64,000 nucleotides of DNA from Clostridium sp. K13 (GCF_019734195.1 NZ_JAASHM010000002.1:217999-281998); one strand, 5' to 3'; shown: positions 9,039 through 17,308, counted from the stretch's first letter. Program-made: numbers and translations. The notes: generated by a model from the sequence alone, not told the origin.

Positions 9039-10712
9039 ATGGAAAATAATATGGCCATGGAATATCCTATGTTTTGTTATCAATGTGAACAAACAGCAGG
9101 AGGTAAAGGATGTACTAAGATGGGGGTATGTGGGAAGACTCCAGAAATAGCAGCACTTCAAGATTTACTTATATATCAAATAAAAGGTATAAGCTGTTAT
9201 GCAAAGGAAATAGTTGAAAAAGGTGAAAATGTAGATAAGGGAATAGTAAGTTTTGTTGAAAATTCATTATTTACAACTCTAACAAATGTAAATTTTGATG
9301 CAGACGCACATATTGAAATGTTAAAGGAATCTCAAAGAATAAAAGAAAAATTAAGAAAGCAAGTAGGAAAAATTAAAAATGATACGGATCATGCAACTTA
9401 TAATTTAAGTGAAACTAAGTCAGAAATGCTAGAAGATGCAAAGAAAGCAGGAATAATGTATGATCAAAACCTTGATCCTGATATACGTTCATTAAGACAA
9501 ACAATAGTTTATGGATTAAAAGGAATATCTGCTTATGGACATCAAGCAAGAGAACTTGGATATTATGATGATCAAGTTGATAACTTTTATATAAGAGCAT
9601 TAGAGGCTACAACTGATGATACTTTATCAGTAGAAGAGTTAATAAGATGGACTATGAGGACTGGTGATATGAGTGTTGCTGTAATGAAAAAATTAGATGA
9701 GGCAAATACTACAGTCTATGACAATCCATCACCTCATAAAGTAAATGTACATATTAAAAAAGGTCCACTTATAGTTGTATCAGGACATGATTTAAAAGAT
9801 TTAGAAATGTTGCTAGAACAAACAGAAGGTAAGGGAATCAATATATATACTCATGGGGAAATGATACCAAGTCATGGATATCCAGGACTTAAAAAATATC
9901 CTCATCTAGTAGGGAATTTTGGTGGTGCTTGGCAAGATCAACAAAAGGAATTTGATAACATACCAGGTTGCGTTTTAATGACTACTAATTGTCTTATGAG
10001 ACCAAGAGAAACATATAAAGATAGAATATTCACAACTAGTGTAGTTGGTTGGGATGGAGTAAAGCATATAGGAAAAGGTAAAGATGGTAAAAAAGATTTT
10101 AGTGAAATTATAAATAAAGCTTTAGAACTTGGTGGATATGAGGAAGATCAAGAACCACATGAAATATTAGTAGGATTTGGGCATCATGCAACGTTAAGTA
10201 ATGCAGAAACTATAGTTAATGCAGTTAAGGATGGAAAGATAAGACACTTCTTTTTAATTGGTGGTTGTGATGGAGCAAGGCCAGGAAGAAATTATTATAC
10301 TGAATTTGCAAAAATGGTTCCTGATGATTGTATAATTCTTACTTTAGCTTGTGGTAAATATAGATTTAATAAACTGGAGTTTGGGGAAGTAGCAGGATTA
10401 CCAAGGCTTTTAGATGTTGGTCAATGCAATGATGCTTATTCAGCAGTAAGAATTGCAACAGCTCTTGCAGATATATTTGGAACTGATGTTAATGGATTGC
10501 CATTATCATTAATTATATCTTGGTATGAGCAAAAAGCGGTAGCAGATCTTTTAGCATTATTATCACTTGGAATAAAGGGGATTTTCTTAGGACCAACACT
10601 TCCAGCATTTTTAAGTCCCAATGTACTTCAATATTTAGTTGATACTTTTGATTTAAGACCTATAAGTACACCAGAAGATGATTTAAAAACTTGTTTGCAA
10701 CAAGAGGTATAA
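9039..10712 (+). CDS. hcp: Hydroxylamine reductase / hybrid cluster protein
   Basis: 557 residues, full length. The N-terminal cluster ligands are in FCYQCEQTAGGKGC and GVCGKTP. The helical domain spans about 60-220 and the C-terminal domain carries hybrid-cluster ligands (GHDLKDLE, HGEMIPSHGYP, TTNCLMRP, LIGGCDGARPGRNYY, LTLACGKYRFN, DVGQCNDAYSA). Hcp is a cytoplasmic Fe-S-O protein with hydroxylamine and NO reductase activity in nitrosative stress. ATG at 9036 is also possible, but 9039 is seven bases from AGGAGG, so I prefer it. The ferredoxin 74 bp downstream is a plausible electron donor. Confidence 0.97.
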   Translation: MENNMAMEYPMFCYQCEQTAGGKGCTKMGVCGKTPEIAALQDLLIYQIKGISCYAKEIVEKGENVDKGIVSFVENSLFTTLTNVNFDADAHIEMLKESQRIKEKLRKQVGKIKNDTDHATYNLSETKSEMLEDAKKAGIMYDQNLDPDIRSLRQTIVYGLKGISAYGHQARELGYYDDQVDNFYIRALEATTDDTLSVEELIRWTMRTGDMSVAVMKKLDEANTTVYDNPSPHKVNVHIKKGPLIVVSGHDLKDLEMLLEQTEGKGINIYTHGEMIPSHGYPGLKKYPHLVGNFGGAWQDQQKEFDNIPGCVLMTTNCLMRPRETYKDRIFTTSVVGWDGVKHIGKGKDGKKDFSEIINKALELGGYEEDQEPHEILVGFGHHATLSNAETIVNAVKDGKIRHFFLIGGCDGARPGRNYYTEFAKMVPDDCIILTLACGKYRFNKLEFGEVAGLPRLLDVGQCNDAYSAVRIATALADIFGTDVNGLPLSLIISWYEQKAVADLLALLSLGIKGIFLGPTLPAFLSPNVLQYLVDTFDLRPISTPEDDLKTCLQQEV

Positions 10713-10786
10713 AAGAAAATATAATTAGAAATAATAAGTAATCTAATATTATTTTAATTTTATAGGAAAAGGAGTAAAGATATATT

Positions 10787-10978
10787 ATGCAAGCAAATGT
10801 AGATAAGGAATTATGTATAGGTTGTGAATTATGTACTTCTATTTGTCCAGAAGTATTTAGCATGGACGATGATGGAAAATCAGTTGCAATAACTGATGAT
10901 ATACCAAGTGATTCAGAGAATAGTGCTATTGATGCAAGAGATAGTTGTCCAGTATCTGCTATAAATATAGAAGAATAG
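10787..10978 (+). CDS. [4Fe-4S]-type ferredoxin
   Basis: 63 residues. The cluster motif is CIGCELCTSICPEVF near the N-terminus, with the distal Cys in DSCPVSAINIEE. The CxxCxxC...C pattern indicates a single [4Fe-4S] ferredoxin of the short clostridial/thermophile type. AGGAAAAGGAG lies before the ATG. It follows hcp without an obvious terminator and probably supplies electrons to Hcp; that pairing is inferred. Confidence 0.93.
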   Translation: MQANVDKELCIGCELCTSICPEVFSMDDDGKSVAITDDIPSDSENSAIDARDSCPVSAINIEE

Positions 10979-11002
10979 TTATATTATTTTAAGGAGAAAA
11001 AA

Positions 11003-11326
11003 ATGAATTTAAATAATAATGATGTTAAAAAAGTTGCTAATATTGATAAGATTAATGAAGGCAAAGAAATTATAGCTATGAATAAGAAATTTAAAACTAT
11101 TTGCTTTGTTTTTGATGTAGGTAAGGGATTGCCTAACCATACTCATAATGGATATGCAAGTATTTTAATTTATGATGGAAGTGTGTCAATGGAATTTATA
11201 AATGGTGAAAAATATGAGTTAAATAAGGGTGATTTCATGCCATTTGATGCAAGAGTAGAGCATAATGTAATTGCAAAAGTTAAAAGTAAAGTATTAGTAA
11301 CTATATCAGAAAGTTTGACAGAATAA
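11003..11326 (+). CDS. Cupin-domain protein
   Basis: 107 residues forming one small beta-barrel cupin. Motif 1 is LPNHTHNGYASILIYDGSVSM with two metal-type His, and motif 2 is LNKGDFMPFDARVEHNVIA with a further His. Small cupins next to hcp are common in anaerobes, but the substrate is unknown. AAGGAG lies upstream, and it is 24 bp after the ferredoxin, so likely co-transcribed. A decayed partial copy lies at 17144-17302. Confidence 0.88.
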   Translation: MNLNNNDVKKVANIDKINEGKEIIAMNKKFKTICFVFDVGKGLPNHTHNGYASILIYDGSVSMEFINGEKYELNKGDFMPFDARVEHNVIAKVKSKVLVTISESLTE

Positions 11327-11351
11327 TATTAAATATAATAAATGAGCAAAT

Positions 11352-11397
11352 AAAAATACTTAAATGATATTAATTTATTATTTAAGTATTTTTTATT
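11352..11397 (+). terminator. Intrinsic terminator of the hcp operon
   Basis: The stem AAATACTTAAAT / ATTTAAGTATTT, with a 14-nt loop, is followed by TTTATTT. Confidence 0.8.
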
Positions 11398-11420
11398 TAA
11401 AGAATGGAGAAAAACTTTAT

Positions 11421-12125
11421 ATGAGAAATTGTTGTGATAATTGTAGAAAAGATGTTTGTACTAAAAAAGTACCTATTTTTGCGGTATTAAATTCTTGTGA
11501 GTTAATAGATGTTCTTGAAAAAATAGTGCATAAAGAATTTGAAAAGAATGAAATCATATTTTCAGAGGGGGGAAAGGCTGAAACTTTGTACTTTGTAAAT
11601 GAAGGGAAAATAAAGCTATATAAATATACAAAGGATGGAAAAGAACAGATATTACATATTTTATCGGAAGGTGATTTTTTTGGTGAATTAAATTTATTAA
11701 GAGAATCAGAATATGGATTTAATGCAAAAGCTATTGAAAATTGCAAAATATGCACTTTAGGTAAGGATAAATTTAAAGATATATTATTAAATAAGCCAGA
11801 GATATCTATAAAGATATTAGAGGTAATGGGGGAGCGTTTAGCGAAAATGGAAAATCTTGCTCAAAGCCTTGCAACAAATGATGTAGATGCTAGGATTGCA
11901 TATCTATTATTAGATTTATCCAAAAGGTATGGTGAAGAGGATTTAAAACATAATATAAGTATAAACTTACCAATAAACAGAGAGAATATGGCAAGCTATA
12001 TTGGTGTTACAAGGGAGACCATAAGTAGAAAACTTAAAAGGTTTGAGGAAGAAGGGTTAATCAAAGTAGTTGGAACTAAAAAAATAGTAATACTAAATAA
12101 AGAGGGGTTAAATAAGTATGTTTAA
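11421..12125 (+). CDS. Crp/Fnr-family regulator with N-terminal cysteine cluster
   Basis: 234 residues. Cys residues at 4, 5, 8, 13 and 26 could bind an Fe-S cluster as in Fnr-type O2/NO sensors. The cyclic-nucleotide-type effector barrel follows (about 40-135: EIIFSEGGKAETLYFVNEG, GDFFGELNLL). The winged helix has the recognition helix VTRETISRKLKRF, with Glu-x-x-Ser-Arg placed as in Fnr, which reads TTGAT half-sites. I moved the start to ATG 11421 because GGAG lies at 11406. TTGAT-N4-ATCAC sites lie before the next gene (12140) and the flavodoxin gene (12932). It is the obvious candidate controller of the island. Confidence 0.92.
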   Translation: MRNCCDNCRKDVCTKKVPIFAVLNSCELIDVLEKIVHKEFEKNEIIFSEGGKAETLYFVNEGKIKLYKYTKDGKEQILHILSEGDFFGELNLLRESEYGFNAKAIENCKICTLGKDKFKDILLNKPEISIKILEVMGERLAKMENLAQSLATNDVDARIAYLLLDLSKRYGEEDLKHNISINLPINRENMASYIGVTRETISRKLKRFEEEGLIKVVGTKKIVILNKEGLNKYV

Positions 12126-12139
12126 TAAATTATAAAAAT

Positions 12140-12181
12140 TTGATTTGAATCACATTGTTTTTTCCTAAGTATATCTATAAT
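12140..12181 (+). promoter_or_regulatory. Fnr-type class II promoter of the NifU-like gene
   Basis: TTGAT-TTGA-ATCAC (12140-12153) matches the Fnr consensus TTGAT-N4-ATCAA in all but one base. The -10 TATAAT is at 12176-12181. The dyad centre lies at -41.5 if the start is at 12188. An identical 14-mer with the same spacing precedes the flavodoxin gene. Confidence 0.72.
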
Positions 12182-12218
12182 TAACTCATATAAATAATTA
12201 TAAAAGGAGATAAAAACT

Positions 12219-12659
12219 ATGATATATACAGAAAAAGTAATGGATCATTTTAAAAATCCAAGAAATGTAGGAGAAATAGCTGAGGCCAATGGTATTGGAG
12301 AAGTAGGAAATGCAAAGTGTGGAGATATAATGAGGGTTTATTTGAAAGTTGAAGATAATATAATAAAGGATGTTAGTTTCATGACATTTGGATGTGGATC
12401 TGCTATAGCATCATCTTCAATGGCAACAGAATTAATAAAGGGGAAAACCTTAGAAGAGGCCTGGAAGTTAACTAATAAAGCAGTAGCAGAAGCATTGGAT
12501 GGACTTCCACCAGTAAAGATGCATTGTTCAGTGTTAGCAGAAGAAGCTATTCATAAGGCAATTAATGATTATAGAAAAAATGCTGGATTAAGTTTAGATG
12601 ATTGGGAATTTGAAGAAATTGACCATGATAAATTACATGATATTGTAGATGTTAATTAA
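12219..12659 (+). CDS. NifU/IscU-like iron-sulfur cluster scaffold
   Basis: 146 residues. It has the scaffold fold with the three ligand cysteines: GNAKCGDIMRVYL, FMTFGCGSAIASSSM and VKMHCSVLAEEAIHKAI. The Asp after the first Cys is the usual IscU/NifU position. The protein assembles Fe-S clusters in the cytoplasm with a cysteine desulfurase, which is not encoded in this window. AAAGGAG lies upstream. It has its own Fnr-type promoter and lies directly downstream of the Crp/Fnr gene, so cluster repair appears tied to the same signal. Confidence 0.92.
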   Translation: MIYTEKVMDHFKNPRNVGEIAEANGIGEVGNAKCGDIMRVYLKVEDNIIKDVSFMTFGCGSAIASSSMATELIKGKTLEEAWKLTNKAVAEALDGLPPVKMHCSVLAEEAIHKAINDYRKNAGLSLDDWEFEEIDHDKLHDIVDVN

Positions 12660-12699
12660 GTAAAATATAAATAATAAAGAGTATAACATTTAGATAAAG

Positions 12700-12886
12700 A
12701 AAATACTAAGTAAACTTCAACGAGCTCCGTTTTGAGGTGCAAGACTAAAAAATAGAATAAAAATATCATATTAAATAATATTAAAAACCAGTAAGTGAAA
12801 TTACTGGTTTTCTATTTTACTGGTATTTTATTATTTTGTACTCTAAAACGGAACTCGTTGAGCAAATTCTTAGTGTTTATATTTTA
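12700..12886. repeat. Nested inverted-repeat element in a 384-bp gene-free gap
   Basis: The outer arms CAACGAGCTCCGTTTTGAG (12718-12736) and CTCTAAAACGGAACTCGTTG (12841-12860) are complementary apart from one mismatch and one indel. Weaker pairing continues outward to CTAAG / CTTAG. Inside lies a second hairpin, AAAACCAGTAA / TTACTGGTTTT (12784-12812), followed by a T-rich stretch. It could be a terminator inside a small mobile (MITE-like) element or a structured RNA. I see no ORF. The rest of the gap holds only the flavodoxin promoter at 12932. Confidence 0.6.
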
Positions 12887-12931
12887 TAAAAAGTATTAGA
12901 TAACATAAACTATAAAATAAAATTTTAAGAT

Positions 12932-12973
12932 TTGATTTGAATCACATTTTATTTTTAATAATGAGTATATGAT
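12932..12973 (+). promoter_or_regulatory. Fnr-type class II promoter of the flavodoxin/gapN operon
   Basis: TTGAT-TTGA-ATCAC (12932-12945) is identical to the site at 12140. The -10 TATGAT lies at 12968-12973, at exactly the same offset (29.5 bp from dyad centre), placing the site at -41.5. Confidence 0.7.
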
Positions 12974-13043
12974 TAGTTCATAAGATAAATTTAAAAATTT
13001 CGGCTAAAGTTACTGCCGGCGAATAATTTTAGGAGATGATTTA

Positions 13044-13460
13044 ATGAGAATAATATATTGGAGTCAAACAGGAAATACAGAAAAGATAGCAGAGTTAATT
13101 AAAAAAGGAATTGAATTAGAAGGAAAGAGTGCTAAATTAGTGAAAGTTTCAGATATAACAGTTGAATATATTAAGAATGAAGAAATTATTATTATAGGTT
13201 GTCCAGCATGCGGGGTTGAGACATTAGATGAAACTGAAATGGAACCATTTATAAATTCTTTACAAGGAGAAATTGATGGAAAGAAAGTAGCGTTATTTGG
13301 TTCATATGGATGGGGAACTGGTGAATGGATGGAAGCATGGCAAGAAAGAATGCAGTCATATGGTGGTGTATTAATTAGTGATGGATTAATAGTAAATGAG
13401 GAAGAAATAGATAACAATAGTGAAATTATAGAGTTTGGAAAACTTATTGCTAAACAATAG
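13044..13460 (+). CDS. Flavodoxin
   Basis: 138 residues of a short-chain flavodoxin. The FMN phosphate loop is WSQTGNTEKIAE, the first isoalloxazine loop contains GCPACGVETLDE, and GSYGWGTGEWME gives the second. It is a cytoplasmic one-electron carrier that can replace ferredoxin under iron limitation. AGGAGATG lies upstream. It leads an operon with gapN (22 bp downstream) and probably the reductase at 14985, driven by the Fnr-type promoter at 12932. Confidence 0.92.
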   Translation: MRIIYWSQTGNTEKIAELIKKGIELEGKSAKLVKVSDITVEYIKNEEIIIIGCPACGVETLDETEMEPFINSLQGEIDGKKVALFGSYGWGTGEWMEAWQERMQSYGGVLISDGLIVNEEEIDNNSEIIEFGKLIAKQ

Positions 13461-13481
13461 GGAATATAGGAGGATAAACAA

Positions 13482-14939
13482 ATGATAAATAAGATAAGAA
13501 ATGAAAAAAAGGAGTTTAAAAAATTATTAAATGGACAATGGATAGAAAATAAGGATGTAAATTATATAGAAATTAAGTCCCCCATAAATAATACTTTTTT
13601 AGGAAAAGTTCCAGCTATGAGTAAGGATGAAGTGGAAGGAGCTATAAAGAATAGCAAAGAAGTTCAGAAGATTTGGAAGCTTACACCTTTAAATAAAAGA
13701 ATAGAAATTTTATATAAAGCAGCTGAAATTTTAGAAAAGCAAGCAGATAACTTATCAGAACTGCTTATGATGGAAGTTGCAAAGGATAAGAAAAGTGCAA
13801 GATCAGAAGTTATCAGAACTGTAGATTTTATAAAATTTACTGCAGATATAGCTAAAAGTATAAATGGGGAAAGTCTTCAAGGAGATAATTTTCCAGGTGG
13901 AAAGAAAAATAAAATTGGTTTAGTTAATAGGGAGCCATTAGGAGTTGTACTAGCTATATCGCCATTTAATTATCCAGTCAATCTAGCAGCATCGAAAATA
14001 GCACCAGCAATAGTTACTGGTAATACAGTTATATTTAAACCAGCAACTCAAGGAAGTTTAAGTGGATTATATTTAGCAAAAATATTTGATGAAGCTGGAG
14101 TACCAGCTGGTGTAATTAACACAGTAACAGGTAAGGGAAGTGAAATAGGAGATTATATTGTTACACATCCAGATATAAATTTTATAAACTTTACTGGAAG
14201 TTCAGAAGTTGGGGCTAGAATTTCACAAATGTCAAAGATGATTCCTTTATTAATGGAACTTGGTGGAAAGGATGCAGCAATAGTATTAAAAGATGCAGAT
14301 TTAGATTTAGCTGCAAAAAATATAGTATCTGGAGCTTATTCATATTCAGGACAAAGATGTACAGCTATAAAAAGAGTATTAGTAGTTAATGAAGTAGCAG
14401 ACAAATTAGTTGAAAAAATTAAGATGGAAATTAAAAACTTAAAGGTAGGGAATCCATTAGAATTAGATGCTGATGTTGTTCCATTAATTGATACTAAGAG
14501 CGCAGATTTTGTTGAGGGATTAATTAATGATGCTATTAATTTAGGTGGTAATTTAGTCGTAGGTGGTAATAGGGAAGGAAACTTAATCTATCCAACACTT
14601 ATTGATAATGTAACTAAAGAAATGAGAATAGCTTGGGAAGAACCATTTGGTCCTGTATTACCTATAATTAGAGTTAATAATGTAGAAGAAGCAATAGAAA
14701 TTGCCAATAGGTCAGAGTATGGTCTGCAATCATCTGTATTTACAGAAAATATTAATGATGCCTTTTATGTAGCTGATAAATTAGAAGTAGGAACAGTTCA
14801 AGTAAATAATAAAACAGAAAGGGGACCAGATCATTTCCCATTCTTAGGGGTTAAGAGTTCTGGAGTAGGTGTACAAGGTATAAAATATTCAATTGAGGCT
14901 ATGACTAGACTTAAAGCAACAATAATTAATGTTAAATAA
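13482..14939 (+). CDS. gapN: NADP-dependent non-phosphorylating glyceraldehyde-3-phosphate dehydrogenase
   Basis: 485 residues of the ALDH superfamily. The coenzyme motif is VLAISPFNYPVNLAASKIAPA. The glycine motif is FTGSSEVGARI, the general base Glu is in LLMELGGKDA, and the nucleophile Cys is in SYSGQRCTAIKRVLV. GapN oxidises glyceraldehyde-3-phosphate to 3-phosphoglycerate and makes NADPH without ATP. The GQRCTA context is typical of GapN. A role in supplying NADPH for stress reduction fits the operon (flavodoxin upstream, reductase downstream) but is inference. GGAGG precedes the start. Confidence 0.9.
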   Translation: MINKIRNEKKEFKKLLNGQWIENKDVNYIEIKSPINNTFLGKVPAMSKDEVEGAIKNSKEVQKIWKLTPLNKRIEILYKAAEILEKQADNLSELLMMEVAKDKKSARSEVIRTVDFIKFTADIAKSINGESLQGDNFPGGKKNKIGLVNREPLGVVLAISPFNYPVNLAASKIAPAIVTGNTVIFKPATQGSLSGLYLAKIFDEAGVPAGVINTVTGKGSEIGDYIVTHPDINFINFTGSSEVGARISQMSKMIPLLMELGGKDAAIVLKDADLDLAAKNIVSGAYSYSGQRCTAIKRVLVVNEVADKLVEKIKMEIKNLKVGNPLELDADVVPLIDTKSADFVEGLINDAINLGGNLVVGGNREGNLIYPTLIDNVTKEMRIAWEEPFGPVLPIIRVNNVEEAIEIANRSEYGLQSSVFTENINDAFYVADKLEVGTVQVNNKTERGPDHFPFLGVKSSGVGVQGIKYSIEAMTRLKATIINVK

Positions 14940-14984
14940 GTAAAATAACAATTTATTTAAGCAAATGAAAAGGAGAGATGGAGT

Positions 14985-15737
14985 ATGACTAATAATATTT
15001 GGAAGGGATTCAAAGATTTTATAGTGTATGATAAAGTTCAAGAAGATGAAGTAGTAACATCATTTTATTTGAAAGCAGCAGATGGAACAAGTTTACCTAA
15101 GGCTATACCAGGACAATTTATATCTGTGAGAATTCAAAAAGGTGATAATGAATATAGTAGGGCGAGACAATATACTTTATCAATGGATTCAAAAGAAGAA
15201 TTTTATAGAATAAGTGTTAAGATTGAAGAAAATGGAGATTTAAGTAAGCAATTATGCAGAAATATTAAAGTTGGAGATAAAATCCAAGCAACAATACCTA
15301 TGGGAAAATTCGTTTTAAAGGATGGAAATGAACCAGTAGTTTTAATTGGTGGAGGAATAGGAATAACTCCAATGATAGCAATGGCTTATGCAGCTAAGGG
15401 TACTAATAGACAAGTTAAGTTAGTATATAGTACTGCAAACTCAAAGTATCATAGTTTTAAAGAAGAGTTAAATAAATTAAAAAATGAAAATAATATTGAA
15501 TTAATACAAATTTATACAAGACCATTAGAAGAAAATAAAATAAATATAGATTTTGATGTTGAAGGTAGAATAAATAAAGAATGGATAGCAAATAATTTAC
15601 CTATGAATGGAGAATTTTATTTCTGTGGTCCAATAGAATTTATGAGAAATATTTATAAGAGTTTAGAGGAATTAGGAGTTGAAAAATCAAAAATAAACTT
15701 TGAGTTATTTGCAGCAGGTGAAGATATAACTAAATAA
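14985..15737 (+). CDS. FAD/NAD(P)-binding reductase, flavohaemoglobin reductase-domain type
   Basis: 250 residues of the ferredoxin-NADP reductase fold. The FAD site is RARQYTLSM. The NAD(P) pyrophosphate loop is LIGGGIGITPMIAM, and the nicotinamide-side motif is FYFCGPIEFMRNIYKSL, ending with INFELFAAGE. The order and motifs resemble the C-terminal half of flavohaemoglobin (Hmp), but no globin domain is attached. A separate Hmp-like globin lies at 20518-20955, so the two could act as a split NO dioxygenase; this is inference. AAAGGAGAG precedes the ATG. It probably reads on from gapN. Confidence 0.85.
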   Translation: MTNNIWKGFKDFIVYDKVQEDEVVTSFYLKAADGTSLPKAIPGQFISVRIQKGDNEYSRARQYTLSMDSKEEFYRISVKIEENGDLSKQLCRNIKVGDKIQATIPMGKFVLKDGNEPVVLIGGGIGITPMIAMAYAAKGTNRQVKLVYSTANSKYHSFKEELNKLKNENNIELIQIYTRPLEENKINIDFDVEGRINKEWIANNLPMNGEFYFCGPIEFMRNIYKSLEELGVEKSKINFELFAAGEDITK

Positions 15738-15775
15738 GGGAAATAAATTAATGATAAAATTAATTTTATTAGATA

Positions 15776-15812
15776 TATAAATAATGTGCATTTTATATGT
15801 GCATTATTTATA
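15776..15812 (+). terminator. Probable terminator after the reductase gene
   Basis: The arms AATAATG and CATTATT flank an imperfect inner stem, followed by TATATTT. The U-tract is weak. Confidence 0.5.
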
Positions 15813-15815
15813 TTT

Positions 15816-15857
15816 GTAACGGATGTTACTTAAAAGAATTTAAAGTTAATGTATATT
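15816..15857 (+). promoter_or_regulatory. Class II Crp/Fnr-type promoter of the 15910/hemerythrin operon
   Basis: The perfect dyad GTAAC-GGAT-GTTAC (15816-15829) has TATATT at 15852-15857, the same spacing as the three other sites in this island. The half-site differs from the Fnr-type TTGAT but matches that at 8634, so a second specificity (HcpR-like) is possible. Confidence 0.68.
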
Positions 15858-15909
15858 AATAATATAGTTTAAAATAAAAAGTATTATTTAAGTTGAGAGG
15901 AGAAGAAAA

Positions 15910-16548
15910 ATGAGTTTATTTTTAGGAAAAATACATTATTGGTTATTTAATAAAGTATTATGGTTTCAAGGATTAGAAGATGAAATAATAGAATTTGCAA
16001 AGACTAAAGGATTAGATATAGATAATTTAAAAAGTAAAATAAATTTAAAATATGGTGAAAAGCTTCCAAATAAAAATTTAGAAGATATGATTGATACAAG
16101 TAATATTCATGGATGGTTACAAAGTAAGATTCATAGTGCAGAAGGTAGAATGGCAGCATGGACAAGAGAAATATTAAGTAATGACCAAGATTTTATTTTA
16201 GATATGAAAAAAATATATAATAAGCAAGGAATTAATGCTGCTAAGGAAGCAAAGGTTAAGTTTAGTATTATAACTGCAGAAGATATATTTAATAGTATGA
16301 ATGACTATATATTAGATGGAATGCCATGTGATAGAGTTAATGAAGTCGTGAGCTCGAATAATGAAGTTGTAGAGTGGAAAAAAAGAGTATGTGTTCATAA
16401 AGAAATTTGGGAAAATGAAGGTATATCAGTTGATGTATTTTATGATTTAAGAAGTGAATGGATAAAAGCTTTTGTTAGCGAAATGAATAGTGATTATGAG
16501 TATGTTAAATTAGATGAAAATTTACAATCAATTAGAAAAAAGGTATAA
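15910..16548 (+). CDS. Unrecognised soluble protein of the nitrosative-stress island
   Basis: 212 residues; I do not recognise a family. There is no signal peptide or clear membrane segment. It appears mostly helical and rich in Trp/His: KIHYWLFNKVLWF at the N-terminus, NIHGWLQSKIHSAEGRMAAWTREIL in the middle, then MPCDRVNEVV, VEWKKRVCVHKEIWENEG and a C-terminal YDLRSEWIKAFV. The conserved-looking His and two Cys could bind a metal or haem. GAGAGGAG precedes the start. It is co-transcribed with the hemerythrin 14 bp downstream, under a Crp/Fnr-type promoter, so a role in NO or O2 handling is plausible but unproven. Confidence 0.7.
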   Translation: MSLFLGKIHYWLFNKVLWFQGLEDEIIEFAKTKGLDIDNLKSKINLKYGEKLPNKNLEDMIDTSNIHGWLQSKIHSAEGRMAAWTREILSNDQDFILDMKKIYNKQGINAAKEAKVKFSIITAEDIFNSMNDYILDGMPCDRVNEVVSSNNEVVEWKKRVCVHKEIWENEGISVDVFYDLRSEWIKAFVSEMNSDYEYVKLDENLQSIRKKV

Positions 16549-16562
16549 AAGGAGTAAAGTAT

Positions 16563-17108
16563 ATGAAAGCTATAGAAATAATGAATGAAGAACATAAGTA
16601 TATTCTGAGAATGTTAAGTGTTGTTAGAAAGTGTTGTTTTAAAATATTGCAAGGTGAAGAGAATATATATGAAGATTTTGATAAGATAATAGATTTTATT
16701 AGAAATTATGCAGATAATCATCATCATAAAAAAGAAGAAAAAATACTTTTTGTTAAAATGGTAGAACATTTAGGAGAAGCTGCAGAGAAAGCTGTTAATC
16801 AAGGAATGCTTGTGGAGCATGATTTAGGAAGATTACATGTTAGGGAATTAATAGCTGCTTTAGAAAGAGTAAAGTCTGGAGAAGAAGAAGCAAAGTTAGA
16901 TGTTATAGCAAATGCAATTTCATATACACATTTATTAACAAGACATATAGATAAGGAAGATAGAGTTATTTATAAATTTGCAGAAAGAAACTTAAAAAAT
17001 GAAGTGATGAAGTTTATAGATATAGAATGTGAAAATTATGAAATTAATAATGAGGAAATAAGGAATAAATATATATCAATTTTAGAAGAGTTAGAAACTA
17101 AGTACTAA
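16563..17108 (+). CDS. Hemerythrin-domain protein
   Basis: 181 residues with the HHE cation-binding four-helix bundle: MNEEHKYILRML, RNYADNHHHKKEEKILF, EHDLGRLHVREL and YTHLLTRHIDKEDRVIYKFAE supply the His/Glu ligands of a di-iron centre. Such proteins bind O2 or NO, or resemble the C-terminal half of Ric/YtfE, which repairs Fe-S centres. The DUF1858 gene 200 bp downstream resembles the N-terminal (ScdA) half of Ric, so the two genes may be a split Ric. That idea is inference. AAAGGAG precedes the ATG. Confidence 0.9.
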   Translation: MKAIEIMNEEHKYILRMLSVVRKCCFKILQGEENIYEDFDKIIDFIRNYADNHHHKKEEKILFVKMVEHLGEAAEKAVNQGMLVEHDLGRLHVRELIAALERVKSGEEEAKLDVIANAISYTHLLTRHIDKEDRVIYKFAERNLKNEVMKFIDIECENYEINNEEIRNKYISILEELETKY

Positions 17109-17143
17109 AAGTATTAATTTAATTAATAAAGGGAGTAAATAGT

Positions 17144-17302
17144 ATGCAAGTCTTTAATGTAAATGATATAGAAGAAAAAAGACAAATATTAATTACCCTT
17201 TGATGAAAGAGTAGAACATAATGTTATAGCAGAGGAAGAAAGCAAAGTTTTAGTAACAATTATAAAAGCACCATTAATAAATAATATTAAAAATTGGAGG
17301 TA
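17144..17302 (+). pseudogene. Deleted remnant of a cupin gene
   Basis: ATG at 17144 with an upstream GGGAG encodes MQVFNVNDIEEKRQILITL then stops. In another frame PFDERVEHNVIAEEESKVLVTI follows directly, matching the C-terminus of the intact cupin (MPFDARVEHNVIA, SKVLVTI). The barrel centre is missing. The order cupin then DUF1858 suggests a duplicated pair whose cupin has decayed. Confidence 0.82.
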
Positions 17303-17308
17303 AAAATT

